64,000 nt of DNA from Paludisphaera rhizosphaerae. Its GTDB lineage: Bacteria; Planctomycetota; Planctomycetia; Isosphaerales; Isosphaeraceae. Below, piece by piece: positions 50,301-59,578 of the stretch. The notes below the pieces were generated by a model. The model ran no database searches and was not told the origin of the DNA. It saw only the letters and a list, made by a program, of their open reading frames with translations. Both the position numbers and the translations under genes were made by a program. Where the stretch lies: positions 62,001 through 126,000 of the forward strand of contig NZ_JAALCR010000013.1 of NCBI RefSeq assembly GCF_011065895.1. Reading direction: 5' to 3'. How positions within the stretch are numbered: the first letter of the stretch is position 1; each line of letters opens with the position of its first letter.

Positions 50301-51761
50301 TCAGGACTTGGACGCGCCCGAGTCGGAATAGAGGGCGATCGTTCGAATGATGTCGTCGATGTCGTTGGGTACGACGACGGGGCGATTGGCGTAGCCGGCT
50401 CGTTTGACCCCGCGGCTCCCCAGAACCTTCTCAAAGTTCTCCTGATCGGCGCCATGATAGGCAACCGTCGCCGTCGGGTCCTTGAGTTGGTGGCCGGTCA
50501 GGATGCAGACGACGCGATCGGAGGGAGCGATGATTCCCTCCTCGCGAAGGCGACGCGCGCCCGCGACGCTCGCCGCGCTGGCGGGTTCACAGCCCAATCC
50601 GCCGGCCCCGACCCACGCCTTCGCGTCCATGATCTCCTGGTCAGAGACTTCACGGACGACCCCGTCGCAGAAATCGAGGGCGCGGAGGCATTTCTTGAAG
50701 TTGACCGGGCGATTGATCTCAATGGCCGAGGCGATCGTCGAGGCCTTGACCCCTGCGGCGTCGAGTTCGTCGTAATAGGCGTCCACTTTCGCCGAATCCG
50801 GCAGCCCGCTTCGCCAGCGGATCTCCCGTGATCCATAAAGCTCGTGCAGGGTGCGAGCGCCGTGGGCGTTGATGACGGCCAGGCGAGGGACTCGATCGAT
50901 CAATCCGAGGTGCTTCAGCTCGATGAACGCTTTGCCGAACGCGCTGGAGTTGCCGAGATTCCCCCCGGGGACCACGATCCAGTCGGGAACCTCCCAACCC
51001 ATCGCTTCGAGAACTCGGAACATGATGGTCTTCTGACCTTCCAGTCGGAAGGGGTTGACCGAGTTCATGAGGTAGATGCCCAGACGGTCGGCGACCTCGC
51101 GGACGCGCCGCATGGCATCGTCGAAATCGCCGACGATCTGCACCGTCAAGGCGCCGTGATCGAGCGCCTGGGCCAGCTTTCCGTAAGCGATCTTCCCAGA
51201 CCCGACAAAAATAATGGCCTTAAATCCGAGATCCGTCGCTGAACAATAGACGGCCAGCGCGGCGGAGGTGTTCCCCGTGCTGGCGCAGGCGACTCGACGG
51301 GCCCCGATCATTCGGGCGTGGCTGAAGGCCGCCGTCATGCCGTTGTCCTTGAAGCTCCCGGAGGGGTTCATTCCCTCGTACTGGAGCATCAAGCGGCCCG
51401 GCTCAAGACCCACGGCACGGCCGACCTTGTCGGCCCTTTGAAGCAACGTCCGTCCTTCCCCGATCGTTACGACCTGCTCCGCCGGTGCGAACGGAAGCAG
51501 TTCGCGAAAACGCCAGACGCCCGAAAAGCAGAGGGGATCGAGCTGTTTCGACCACTTGGCCTCGAAATCCTTCAGGCTGCGGGGGACTGGCAGGCGGTCC
51601 CAATCGTAGACGACGTCGATCAAGTCGCCGCACTGGGGGCACGCGAAATGGGCCTCGTCGACGGCGAAGGTCGCCGCGCACGACGGGTTGAGGCACTGCT
51701 GAAAGACAGCCTCATTCGCGATTCGGGGAGTCTCCATCGTAGCGGTCGGGAGCCCGGCCAT
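50301..51761 (-). CDS. thrC: Threonine synthase
   Basis: A 486-residue PLP enzyme converting O-phosphohomoserine to threonine. The N-terminal zinc-ribbon-like segment ([19 protein letters not shown]) is followed by the PLP Lys in [10 protein letters not shown] and the phosphate-binding loop [27 protein letters not shown] and [12 protein letters not shown] complete the fold type II pattern. The C-terminal ~40 residues extend beyond the core. ATG at 51761 is chosen; ATG at 51737 is possible, and the frame further upstream is unconserved. It is the first gene of the thrC-dapB-...-UXS run. Confidence 0.9.
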   Translation of the reverse strand: MAGLPTATMETPRIANEAVFQQCLNPSCAATFAVDEAHFACPQCGDLIDVVYDWDRLPVPRSLKDFEAKWSKQLDPLCFSGVWRFRELLPFAPAEQVVTIGEGRTLLQRADKVGRAVGLEPGRLMLQYEGMNPSGSFKDNGMTAAFSHARMIGARRVACASTGNTSAALAVYCSATDLGFKAIIFVGSGKIAYGKLAQALDHGALTVQIVGDFDDAMRRVREVADRLGIYLMNSVNPFRLEGQKTIMFRVLEAMGWEVPDWIVVPGGNLGNSSAFGKAFIELKHLGLIDRVPRLAVINAHGARTLHELYGSREIRWRSGLPDSAKVDAYYDELDAAGVKASTIASAIEINRPVNFKKCLRALDFCDGVVREVSDQEIMDAKAWVGAGGLGCEPASAASVAGARRLREEGIIAPSDRVVCILTGHQLKDPTATVAYHGADQENFEKVLGSRGVKRAGYANRPVVVPNDIDDIIRTIALYSDSGASKS

Positions 51762-51922
51762 CGTCTCGAACTCTCTGCGGAGGGGGGGCGAAGCGGCGTT
51801 CCAGACCGTCCGCGGTGGACGGAGAGGGTCGGCCGCACGCCCGCGGACCCCCAACGTCAATCTAGTCCAATCGCCCTTTCGGGGCAAGCGGCCCGCACTT
51901 CGCATCGAAGTTCGGAACGGGG

Positions 51923-51964
51923 TTGACTGAATCCAAGAATGTGTCTATTTTCTAATACCATTAG
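51923..51964 (+). promoter_or_regulatory. Promoter and palindrome upstream of the ArsR-family gene
   Basis: TTGACT (51923-51928) and TATTTT (51946-51951) are 17 bases apart. The palindrome CTAAT-ACC-ATTAG (51952-51964) begins directly after the -10 box. A repressor bound there would block transcription, consistent with autoregulation by the ArsR-family product encoded 79 bases downstream. Confidence 0.55.
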
Positions 51965-52042
51965 GTCTATTCGCCTTGATCGTGCGACGTCCTCCCGGAC
52001 GTGTTCACAAAAAATGATCAGCCTAGCCAGGAGAGAATTGCG

Positions 52043-52390
52043 ATGGCCGCAACTTCTACTCGCACCAGTTCGTCGTCACGGTCGACGAAGACCGCAGCCG
52101 CTGCGGCCGCCCGCCAACTCGCCGAAATCCGTCGCGTCGCCGATCTGTTGAAGCAGGTCTCCGACCCCACCCGACTTCAAGTGCTCCTGCTTCTTAACGA
52201 GAAGGAGCGCAACGTAACCGAGCTCTGCGCCGACCTCGGTACGCAGAGTCAGCCCGCCGTCAGCCATCACCTGGCGCTCCTTCGCCATGGACGACTGATC
52301 GAACCCCGCCGCGCGGGGAAGCATAATTACTACGCCCTAACCGAAGCCGGGCGTGAACTGGCCAAGGTCGTCGACGGCATCGTCGGCTGA
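52043..52390 (+). CDS. ArsR-family transcriptional regulator
   Basis: A 115-residue winged-helix regulator. A 20-residue Ser/Thr/Ala-rich N-terminal tail precedes RVADLLKQVSDPTRLQVLLLL. ELCADLGTQSQPAVSHHLAL is the recognition region, but metal sensors' ELCVCDL motif reads TELCADL here, so the second Cys of the arsenic site is missing. ATG at 52043 has AGGAG eight bases upstream. A hairpin terminator follows ten bases after the stop. The target is probably itself (see the upstream palindrome); the ligand is unknown. Confidence 0.87.
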   Translation: MAATSTRTSSSSRSTKTAAAAAARQLAEIRRVADLLKQVSDPTRLQVLLLLNEKERNVTELCADLGTQSQPAVSHHLALLRHGRLIEPRRAGKHNYYALTEAGRELAKVVDGIVG

Positions 52391-52399
52391 ACGAGTCAT

Positions 52400-52435
52400 C
52401 GGCCGACGCGGTCTAGCAATTGACCGCGTCGGCCG
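52400..52435. terminator. Shared hairpin terminator of the ArsR and TIM-barrel genes
   Basis: A perfect 14-bp stem (52400-52413 with 52422-52435) and an eight-base loop lie in the 54-bp gap between convergent genes. Symmetric and GC-rich, so probably bidirectional. Confidence 0.7.
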
Positions 52436-52444
52436 CGCCGTTCG

Positions 52445-53317
52445 TCAACGGGCCAGACATTCCCGCAACAGCGCGATGCCGTGCGCAACATCGCGGAGAC
52501 GGCCCTGTTGATCACCCACTTCGCGTTCGACGACCAAGGGCCCCTGGTAGCCGACCGACTTCAAGGCGTCGAGAAAAGCCGGGATTCCGACCTCACCCTC
52601 TCCCAGAGGGACCTCCTCGCCCCAGGTTCCCTTGACCTTGGGTCGGCGGGCGTCCTTGACGTGGACTGACCGGATATCGGGGCCGAGGATCTTCACAGCC
52701 TCGATCGGATCCCCCATATCGTACAGCAGCATGTTGGCAGGGTCGAAGTTGATCTTGATGCTGGGCGACTTCAAATCGTCGAGCGTTCGCCGTAGCAGTT
52801 GGGCGGTTTCCTGGCCAGTCTCGAAGGCGAGGATGACGCCCTTTCGCCGGGCTGCGTCTCCAGCCTTCGCCAGGGTGTCGAGCATCTCCGACCGAGCCGG
52901 ATCATCGATCTCGGGGAGAAAGCCGGCGTGGAGCATGAGGTCGGTCAGCCCTAGCGCGAGCGTCCGATCCAGCGCCCAGTCGAGGCGTTCGAGCCGCTCG
53001 GCGCGGGTCTCCGGGTCGCCGAAGCCGCCGGTCTTCAGAATTGTCTGAGGAGTGGTGTAGTCCTCTCCCGGAAAGCCGAGCATCGCGCCCGTCATCCGAA
53101 AACCCGCAGCCCGGGCCACGGACGGGAGGTCGTCCCCCTCGTCCCAGCTGGCGTGGTGGGGGTCGCCGCAGGCGATCTGAACGACGTCGACGCCGAGTTG
53201 GTCGAGGAAGCCTTTCAACTCGGGGACGTTCTTAACCTGAAGACTCCAACTGCAAACCCCGAGTGCGAAGGGTTCCATGGAGGAGCGAGGGGAAGGGGCG
53301 GCGGAATTCGTGGGCAC
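52445..53317 (-). CDS. Sugar phosphate isomerase/epimerase-family TIM-barrel protein
   Basis: A 290-residue protein of the xylose-isomerase-like TIM-barrel (AP endonuclease 2) superfamily. FALGVCSWSLQVK, LMLHAGFLPE, ILAFETGQETAQLL, KINFDPANMLLYD and VHVKDARRPK give the metal-ligand Glu, Asp, His pattern on successive barrel strands. GTG at 53317 is supported by GAGAGG ten bases upstream; the ATG at 53278 is the alternative, 13 codons in. Planctomycetes carry many paralogs; substrate specificity cannot be read. Confidence 0.85.
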   Translation of the reverse strand: MPTNSAAPSPRSSMEPFALGVCSWSLQVKNVPELKGFLDQLGVDVVQIACGDPHHASWDEGDDLPSVARAAGFRMTGAMLGFPGEDYTTPQTILKTGGFGDPETRAERLERLDWALDRTLALGLTDLMLHAGFLPEIDDPARSEMLDTLAKAGDAARRKGVILAFETGQETAQLLRRTLDDLKSPSIKINFDPANMLLYDMGDPIEAVKILGPDIRSVHVKDARRPKVKGTWGEEVPLGEGEVGIPAFLDALKSVGYQGPLVVEREVGDQQGRLRDVAHGIALLRECLAR

Positions 53318-53422
53318 GTTGCGGGCACCTCTCAGAGTCGCGGGACGCGGTCGCAGACGCCTCGGCAGGAGGCGCAGAACCGATGATAGCCCACGACGTG
53401 CTGGGAATCGAGGGGCCCCGCC

Positions 53423-54391
53423 TCACACAGCCAGCGCCTCACAGGACTCGGTCCGCCGTTCCCCCTCGGCCAGAAGTTGCGAGGCGTCCACGACTCGGTT
53501 GCGTCCCGCCCGCTTGGCCTCGTAGAGGGCTAGATCGGCCGTCGAAATCAGGGCGTTGATCGTCCGCGGACGCCCGATCAGGCTGCAGGAAACGCCGAAA
53601 CTGGCGGTGATTCTCAACTCGCGACGGCCGGCGCGAATAATGCGATCGGCGAGGAACATTCGGATCTGCTCGGCCCGCTCGAGCGCCTGTTCCTTTGAGG
53701 ACGTCGGCAACGCGACCAGGAATTCCTCGCCGCCGTAGCGGGCCACGAGGTCTTCCGACCGCGTTGAATCGCGGAGCGTCTTAGCGACTTCCCTCAGTGC
53801 GGCGTCGCCTGCGTCGTGCCCGTGGGTGTCGTTGATCCGCTTGAAGTGGTCGACGTCGATCATGAGGACCGCCGTCCCCAGCCCCCTGATAAAGTTCCGC
53901 TCGCAGAGCGGGCCGATCTGCTCCAACAGATAGGCGCGGTTGTACAGGCCGGTGAGGTTGTCTCGAACCGTCCGCTCATACATCTCGCGCTGAAACCGCT
54001 CGTCGCAGGGGTCCAGAGTGACGAACTTCAGAACGACGGTCCCTCCCAGTTGGATTCGAGCGCCATCCTCGATCTGGATCGGCTTGCGAGGAGGAATCCG
54101 CTTGTTGTCGACGAACGTGCCGTTGCTGCTTCCCAGGTCGGTGATCCAGGTCTGCCCTTCATCGTCCTGGGTAACGACCGCATGGCGACGGGAAACGGTG
54201 GGGTCGTGGAATTGGTGGGTGCTCTCCGTCCCGCGTCCCAACCGGGTTTCGGCCCCCTCGATCCGCAGGAGCGCTCCCGTGGTTCCGCCGTGGACGATGA
54301 TCAGATACATGGGCGAGGTCGGGAAGACGTGCGTCTCCTCCTCATCCCTGACTGGGGAGGCGCAGATGTGAGTCGTCGCCTTCAGGTCCAT
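53423..54391 (-). CDS. FHA-GGDEF diguanylate cyclase
   Basis: A 322-residue cytoplasmic signalling protein. An N-terminal FHA domain (about 28-125) has the phosphothreonine-binding residues in LGRGTE, SRRH and SSNGTF. The GGDEF domain (145-310) has the active-site GGEEF at 220-224, and RSED five residues before it, a canonical RxxD inhibitory I-site. LTGLYNRAYL marks the domain start. It should make cyclic di-GMP in response to a Ser/Thr kinase signal read by FHA (inference). No EAL or PilZ gene is in the window. Confidence 0.92.
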   Translation of the reverse strand: MDLKATTHICASPVRDEEETHVFPTSPMYLIIVHGGTTGALLRIEGAETRLGRGTESTHQFHDPTVSRRHAVVTQDDEGQTWITDLGSSNGTFVDNKRIPPRKPIQIEDGARIQLGGTVVLKFVTLDPCDERFQREMYERTVRDNLTGLYNRAYLLEQIGPLCERNFIRGLGTAVLMIDVDHFKRINDTHGHDAGDAALREVAKTLRDSTRSEDLVARYGGEEFLVALPTSSKEQALERAEQIRMFLADRIIRAGRRELRITASFGVSCSLIGRPRTINALISTADLALYEAKRAGRNRVVDASQLLAEGERRTESCEALAV

Positions 54392-54626
54392 GACCGCCTC
54401 GTTTCCCGCTGGATGGAGAGGTCGTCGCGGTGCGATGCGGTTTTAGCCGCGACGTCCCGGCTCGCAGTCTCGTCTCGCTCGGCATGATCCCTGGGCTTGC
54501 GCCCCTATCGCTAAACTAGGTCGCCTCTCAGGCTTGTCAAATCGCTTGTGGAAATCTCCTCTGCGACGACCATCCGTCTACAATTGAAGGGTCCGCGAGA
54601 GGTTGCGACGAAAGGGAGGGCTGCTG

Positions 54627-55751
54627 ATGTCGTGGTCTTGGAAGCTGGGCCGGGTGGCGGGAATTCCAATCTATGTCCACTGGACGTTCGCCATCCTGAT
54701 CGTCTGGCTGGTCGCGGCCGGGGCCATGGAGGGGGGTGGTCTGGCGGCGGGCCTTCTTCAAGGAGGGTTTGTACTGGCTGTGTTCGCCTGCGTGGTTCTC
54801 CACGAGTTGGGACATGCGTTGACGGCCCGACGCTTCGGCGTGCCGACCTCGGACATCACTCTGCTGCCGATCGGAGGCGTGGCTCGGCTCCAGCGTATCC
54901 CGGAGAAGCCCGCTCAGGAGTTGCTCGTGGCTCTGGCGGGGCCGGCGGTGAACCTGATCATCATCCTGGCCCTCTGGTTTGTATTCCAGGTGCGATTGCC
55001 GAGTTCCACGGCTGATTCCGACGCGATTCTACACTCCGGGTTCTGGTCGAAACTCCTGCTCGTGAACGTGTTCCTGGCGGGCTTCAACATGCTGCCGGCG
55101 TTTCCAATGGACGGCGGCCGAGTCCTCCGCGCCCTGCTGGCGATGAAATTGCCGTATACCCGCGCGACCCGTGTCGCGGCGTCGGTGGGCCAGTTGATGG
55201 CGATCGCCTTTGGACTGTTCGGGCTGAGCAACGGAGCGCCGATGCTTCTGTTCATCGCCCTGTTCGTCTGGATCGGCGCAGAGGCCGAAGCCGTGCAGGT
55301 CGCGGAAAAGGCGGCCTTGAAGGGGGTTACGGTTCACGAGGCGATGCTCACCGATTTCCATACGCTTCACGGCGACGACACGCTGGGAAGGGCCGCCGAG
55401 GTCTTGCTCGCTGGGTCCCAGCACGACTTCCCGCTGGAACCGGAGGGGGACGAGCCGATGGTCCTGACTCGGGCGAACCTGATGGCCGGGCTGGCGGCGA
55501 AGGGAGCCGACGCCCTGGTGCGCGAGTTCGCCTCGGGAGCCCCTCCGGCCGTGGCGGCCGACAGCCCGCTCGTCGCCGCCGTCGCCTTGCTCCGCGAGCG
55601 CGGAGCCCCCTGCGCCCAGGTCATCCAGGATGGGCAGGTGGTCGGGCTGCTGACCCTGGAGAACGTCGGCGAGTTGTTGATGGTCCGTGAGGCGCTCGGT
55701 CAAACGGGCGACGGCTCGATCTCGACACGCGAGGGGGAGAACGTCTACTGA
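54627..55751 (+). CDS. Site-2 protease (M50) with C-terminal CBS pair
   Basis: A 374-residue intramembrane metalloprotease. HELGH (59-63) in the third hydrophobic segment and NMLPAFPMDGGRVLRA in a later one supply the three zinc ligands of S2P proteins. The N-terminal GIPIYVHWTF is common to the CBS-containing branch. From ~225, two diverged CBS motifs (VTVHEAM; VAADSPLVAAV with VVGLLTLENV) follow, which may bind adenylate ligands. ATG at 54627 has GGGAGG upstream. It probably cleaves a membrane-bound regulator; the target is not adjacent. The HNH gene follows after 21 bases. Confidence 0.88.
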   Translation: MSWSWKLGRVAGIPIYVHWTFAILIVWLVAAGAMEGGGLAAGLLQGGFVLAVFACVVLHELGHALTARRFGVPTSDITLLPIGGVARLQRIPEKPAQELLVALAGPAVNLIIILALWFVFQVRLPSSTADSDAILHSGFWSKLLLVNVFLAGFNMLPAFPMDGGRVLRALLAMKLPYTRATRVAASVGQLMAIAFGLFGLSNGAPMLLFIALFVWIGAEAEAVQVAEKAALKGVTVHEAMLTDFHTLHGDDTLGRAAEVLLAGSQHDFPLEPEGDEPMVLTRANLMAGLAAKGADALVREFASGAPPAVAADSPLVAAVALLRERGAPCAQVIQDGQVVGLLTLENVGELLMVREALGQTGDGSISTREGENVY

Positions 55752-55772
55752 GGCGTGGTGAGGGCTTGATTC

Positions 55773-56153
55773 ATGACCACCGCGGAGAAGCTCGACCTCG
55801 CCGCACGCACCGACGTCACCTTCGAGCGAAGGGGAGGCGACTGGGTCGGCAAGTGTCTGATCTGCAACGGGCCGATCGCCTTCGACGCCGCGACGGGGGA
55901 GGGAGCGACTCTGGAGCACATCCGCGCCCGCAGCCGAGGGGGCGGCGACGACGCGACCAACCTTGCCGCCGTCCACGGCCGTTGCAACTGGGAGAAGGGG
56001 CGTCGCTGGGATCCCAAGAAACGGCGATCCAACGACGAGTACGAATCGTTCGTCGCCCGCCTCCTCATCAAGCGGGCTGAACGCTGGAGACCGCTGGCCG
56101 ACCCAGCGAAGGAAGCTGGGCCGGCCGCTTCGGCGCCTCGACGACGGAGTTGA
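55773..56153 (+). CDS. HNH endonuclease-domain protein
   Basis: A 126-residue protein built almost wholly of an HNH fold. CLICNGPI supplies a CxxC zinc pair, TLEHIRARSRGGGDDATNLA gives the catalytic His and the Asn, and VHGRCNWEKG follows. The C-terminal ~20 residues are Ala/Pro/Arg-rich. It follows the M50 protease by 21 bases and is likely in the same transcript. The stand-alone form is common and could be a restriction, repair or uncharacterised nuclease. Confidence 0.85.
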   Translation: MTTAEKLDLAARTDVTFERRGGDWVGKCLICNGPIAFDAATGEGATLEHIRARSRGGGDDATNLAAVHGRCNWEKGRRWDPKKRRSNDEYESFVARLLIKRAERWRPLADPAKEAGPAASAPRRRS

Positions 56154-56171
56154 ACGGTCTCGTTTCACGTT

Positions 56172-58259
56172 TCAGCGGCCTGTCAGTTCCTTGACCAGAT
56201 CGTCGGCCTGGTAGACGGATCGGAGGGCCTCGACGATCCCTCTCGAGTCGACCGACACTGCGCGGGCGACGACGTCTTCATAGCCGAAGTCAAGGACGAG
56301 CGACTGGATGTTGCCGTCGAAGATCAGCCCGACGACCTCGTTGTCCTTGTTGACCACCGGGCTCCCCGAATTGCCACCGATGATGTCGGCCGTCGAGACG
56401 AAGTTGAACGGGGTCGCGAGGTCGAGTCGACCAGTGGCCTTGGCCTCGTGCCAGGACTTCGGCAGAACGTAAGGCGGCTGTGAATCGTGGGCCTTCTCAT
56501 GGTCGAAGGCCCCGCCGATCGTCGTGAACGGCGGAATCGCCTTGCCGTCGACGGTGTATCCCTTCACGGCTCCGAAGGCCAGACGAAGGGTGAAGGTCGC
56601 GTCGGGATAGATCGCGTCTCCCAGCTCTGCGAACAGGGCTTTCGCGATGAGGGCGTAGTTGGCCGCTTCGACTCCCTCCACCTGATCCTCGCGGACTTTC
56701 CGGAGGGATCGAGCGTCGGCGTCGACCTCGCGGGCGAGGCGGATCATCGGGTCGTCGCTGGCCTCAACGGTGGCTTTCCCGCCTTCCACAAGCTTGCGAC
56801 GGACCGCGACGTCGCCGAGCTTGGTCCCGCCGACGACCGCTGCCGCAACCTGTTCAGGAGTGCGGCCGGCGAGGATGCGGTTAATGACCGGTCCGTCCGG
56901 CGCCGCCTTCTTCCAGTAGGCCAACCCAAAGGCGAACTTCGCTCGTTCGAACTCGGGGTAGATCGGAGCCGTGGAGAACAGTTCGAGCTCCAACGATTCG
57001 AGGGCCGAGTCGCGATACTCCTTCAACCGCTCCGAATTCGGCTTGGACTTCTCCTCAGTCAGTCGAACGATGTCGCGAGCGATCTGGAAAAGCGTCGAAT
57101 CGAGCCCGCGTCCACGCTCCAGGAACATGTGAGGCTTGGCGATCTTCAAACTCACGTCCTGAGCTTCGGCGATCTTATCCCAGGCCGCGCCGTAGGCGGA
57201 TTTCTTGGCCGGGTCGGCCTCGATCCGTGAGCGAAGGTCACGTTCAGCCTGGCGTTTCCGGTCCATAAAGGCGGGGCTCTTAAGACCGTCGAGCCCTCCC
57301 GTTCGGGCCTTTCGGCTGTTCTGGATCGAGAACAACTCCTCCTTCGACTGGCGGAAAGCCTCGTCGCTCTGCTTGCCGTAGTTCAGGAGGAAGGCCTCCT
57401 TCGCGTGGAGCCAGTCCAGCAAGAACGGGAAAGCGGAGTCCCGGAGATACTCGACGCTCGCCAGAGTGTTGAGGCGGTCGGTACGCCCTGGGTGGCCGGC
57501 GACGAAGACCAACTCGCCGTCCTTCGACCCGTGAGGGCTCCACTTCAGGTAATCCTTGATCTGGGCCGGCTTGTCGTTCTCGTAAGCCCGAAAGAAGCAG
57601 GCGTCCAGGCAGTAGCGGGGATACTCGAAGTTGTCCGGGTCGCCGCCGAAGAAGGCGATGTCGAACTCGGGGGCGAAAACCAGGCGGACGTCGGTGTACT
57701 TCTTATAGGTGTAAAGGTGATACTGCCCCCCCTGATAGAGGGTGACGACGTCGCTCCGCAGCCCGGTCTTCTCGGTCGACTCCTTCTCGATGTCGGCCGA
57801 AACCTTGCGACGGGCCGTCGCCGCTGCGGCGTCGTCCATCCCCGGCGCAACGCCCGCGTTGACCTTCGCCGTGACGTCCTCGATGCCGACCAGGACGTTC
57901 AGCTCCAGGTCAGGGGCCTTCACTTCCCCGGCCCGGGTCTTGGCGTGAAAGCCAAGCTTGTAGTAGTCCTTCTCGGAGGTGCTCAACTTGGCGAGCGTGT
58001 CGGCTCCGACGTGGTGGTTGGTCATGATGAGGCCGTCGGCCGAGACGAACGAACCGGATCCCCCATTGTTGAACCGGACGGCCGCCGAGCGTAGGTGCTC
58101 TGCCCAGCCGGGAGGCGGGACGAAGCCGTATCGAGCCTTTAGCGTCTCCAGGGGGAGGTTGTTGAAAACCCACATCCCCTCGTCGCCGCGCGCCGTGGTC
58201 ATGGACATGATGATACAGACACCTGTGAACGCCGCGATCGAAAAGCGTCGGTTGAACAT
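56172..58259 (-). CDS. S46-family dipeptidyl peptidase (DPP7/DPP11-like)
   Basis: A 695-residue exported serine peptidase. The signal peptide ends near residue 25 (TTARG). DEGMWVFNNLPLETLK is the family N-terminus. The catalytic His lies in MTNHHVGAD (82-83) and the Ser in GGNSGSP (Ser631) near the C-terminus; the full length fits the chymotrypsin-fold S46 peptidases with a helical lid. S46 enzymes remove dipeptides from peptide N-termini in the periplasm, typical of peptide-feeding bacteria. It converges on the HNH gene with an 18-bp gap. Confidence 0.9.
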   Translation of the reverse strand: MFNRRFSIAAFTGVCIIMSMTTARGDEGMWVFNNLPLETLKARYGFVPPPGWAEHLRSAAVRFNNGGSGSFVSADGLIMTNHHVGADTLAKLSTSEKDYYKLGFHAKTRAGEVKAPDLELNVLVGIEDVTAKVNAGVAPGMDDAAAATARRKVSADIEKESTEKTGLRSDVVTLYQGGQYHLYTYKKYTDVRLVFAPEFDIAFFGGDPDNFEYPRYCLDACFFRAYENDKPAQIKDYLKWSPHGSKDGELVFVAGHPGRTDRLNTLASVEYLRDSAFPFLLDWLHAKEAFLLNYGKQSDEAFRQSKEELFSIQNSRKARTGGLDGLKSPAFMDRKRQAERDLRSRIEADPAKKSAYGAAWDKIAEAQDVSLKIAKPHMFLERGRGLDSTLFQIARDIVRLTEEKSKPNSERLKEYRDSALESLELELFSTAPIYPEFERAKFAFGLAYWKKAAPDGPVINRILAGRTPEQVAAAVVGGTKLGDVAVRRKLVEGGKATVEASDDPMIRLAREVDADARSLRKVREDQVEGVEAANYALIAKALFAELGDAIYPDATFTLRLAFGAVKGYTVDGKAIPPFTTIGGAFDHEKAHDSQPPYVLPKSWHEAKATGRLDLATPFNFVSTADIIGGNSGSPVVNKDNEVVGLIFDGNIQSLVLDFGYEDVVARAVSVDSRGIVEALRSVYQADDLVKELTGR

Positions 58260-59200
58260 CGGCCGAAACTCCTGGACTCGAACGGTCGGCCCGCGGCCGA
58301 TGCTGCATCATCCAAGCCTCGCGACGAGGCTGTCAAGCCGCCCTTCACTTGGAAGACTCCTCTTCATCCAGCCTCTCCACGCCGGTTGAGGCCGGTCGGC
58401 TTTGATCATCGTCCCACACCGCCGGCTCCCATCGTCGCTAACTTGCTTTCAGGGAAGGTTTTACTCTCAAAACACCCGCTCGCGACAATGGCTTCGTTTG
58501 ATCGTTTTCGCGGGACGGTACTCCATCTCTCCTCGCTCAAATCACCGATTCCGCGCTGACGCGTCCGTCCGAGGTGCGATGGTCCCTGCCTCATCCTCTC
58601 GCCCCTCCAGTGCCATGGCTTCGCTTGGGTTTGTTTGCGTGCCTCCCGGGCGCCGTGACGACAACGCAAGTTTCTCTCCGGATAAGACTTGAGGAGATCC
58701 AAAGGCTCTCGGCGATGGCTTCGTTCGATCACTTCGCATCGCCCTCGTCGTGAACTCCGCGGCAATTCGACCAGGCCGAGCCGGTGTCCGGCCGATCGCC
58801 GCCCGTGAGCGATCCTGGACCGTCTATGTTAAACGTGGTCCCCAGCGGCGGGGTTCTGAAAGGAAAACCGGCCGTCGAGGTCTGATTCAACCGCTGCAAT
58901 TGACATCGCCCGACTTTGGAGAGGGCAGAGGGGCCGCCGTAACGGCCCGATGAAGGGGGATTCGGCCTTGCTTTGAGAGCCCGCCGCTGAACGCGCGTCT
59001 GGCGGCGGTCGTTCTCCTCATCTTAATCTCAATCACCGCGCGATCTGGCTTCCCCCGCGAGGGGGGGGGATGACCGTCCCTTCCCACGACTCGGCCCAGA
59101 TCCAGGGGCACACCTCGCCGTGGGCCGCTTGACGCTTGAGGGGGGCGTCTGTAGCATTCCGACGGATGTCAGCCTCAGACCGTCGGATCGAGAGTCGACC
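58260..59200. other. 941-bp gene-poor region with imperfect repeats
   Basis: No convincing gene lies here; frames on both strands are rich in Arg, Ser and Pro without family resemblance. It holds three imperfect copies of an ATGGCTTCGYTYGRTC-type sequence at 58488-58740. The promoters of the divergent S46 peptidase and cupin genes should also be here, but none was recognised. AT-richer stretches occur at 58440-58480 and 58660-58690. Confidence 0.5.
58488..58740. repeat. Three imperfect direct copies of a short intergenic repeat
   Basis: Copies begin ATGGCTTCGTTTGATCG (58488), ATGGCTTCGCTTGGGTT (58614) and ATGGCTTCGTTCGATCA (58715), spaced 126 and 101 bases. Read on the minus strand they share CGAACGAAGCCAT, CAAACGAAGCCAT or CAAGCGAAGCCAT, similar to the CGAACRAACCCAC copies near 16.0-16.2 kb. 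The peptides they would encode differ, so this looks like a nucleotide-level repeat. Confidence 0.55.
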
Positions 59201-59566
59201 ATGCCCACCTTGATCGCATCTCCCAGCCGGGTCGCGGCTGCAGGGACGAAACCGAAGCTGATCGACGAGTACGTCGGCCATGTCAACAGCGGTGAGTCGG
59301 CTCTGAGCGTCGCCCATATGAGAAGCCCCGGCGGCTGGGTCGAACCGGGCCAGACGCCGACGTTCGACGAATTCACCGTCGTCCTCCGCGGGCTGCTCCG
59401 GGTGGAGCACCGCGACGGCGTCATGGACGTCCGCGCCGGGCAGGCTGTGAAGGTGGCCGCCGGAGAGTGGGTGCGTTACAGCACGCCCGAAGAGGACGGC
59501 GCCGAGTACATCGCCGTCTGCCTCCCCGCCTTCACCCTCGACGCCGCCCGCCGCGACCCCGAGTGA
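59201..59566 (+). CDS. Small single-domain cupin protein
   Basis: A 121-residue cupin. TPTFDEFTVVLRGLLRVEH fits cupin motif 1, although the usual HxH is replaced by FDEF, and AAGEWVRYSTPEEDGAEYIAV corresponds to motif 2. So metal binding, if any, uses non-standard ligands. ATG at 59201 is preferred; the frame is open 27 codons upstream without conservation. It precedes the SDR gene by 12 bases, indicating an operon. Function unknown; such cupins often act on small organic molecules. Confidence 0.82.
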   Translation: MPTLIASPSRVAAAGTKPKLIDEYVGHVNSGESALSVAHMRSPGGWVEPGQTPTFDEFTVVLRGLLRVEHRDGVMDVRAGQAVKVAAGEWVRYSTPEEDGAEYIAVCLPAFTLDAARRDPE

Positions 59567-59578
59567 GACGCCGACGAT

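Noticed and set aside
58406-58765. 119-codon minus-strand frame in the gap after the S46 peptidase
   Set aside because: Its apparent internal peptide similarity follows from the nucleotide repeats; no start signal or conserved domain.
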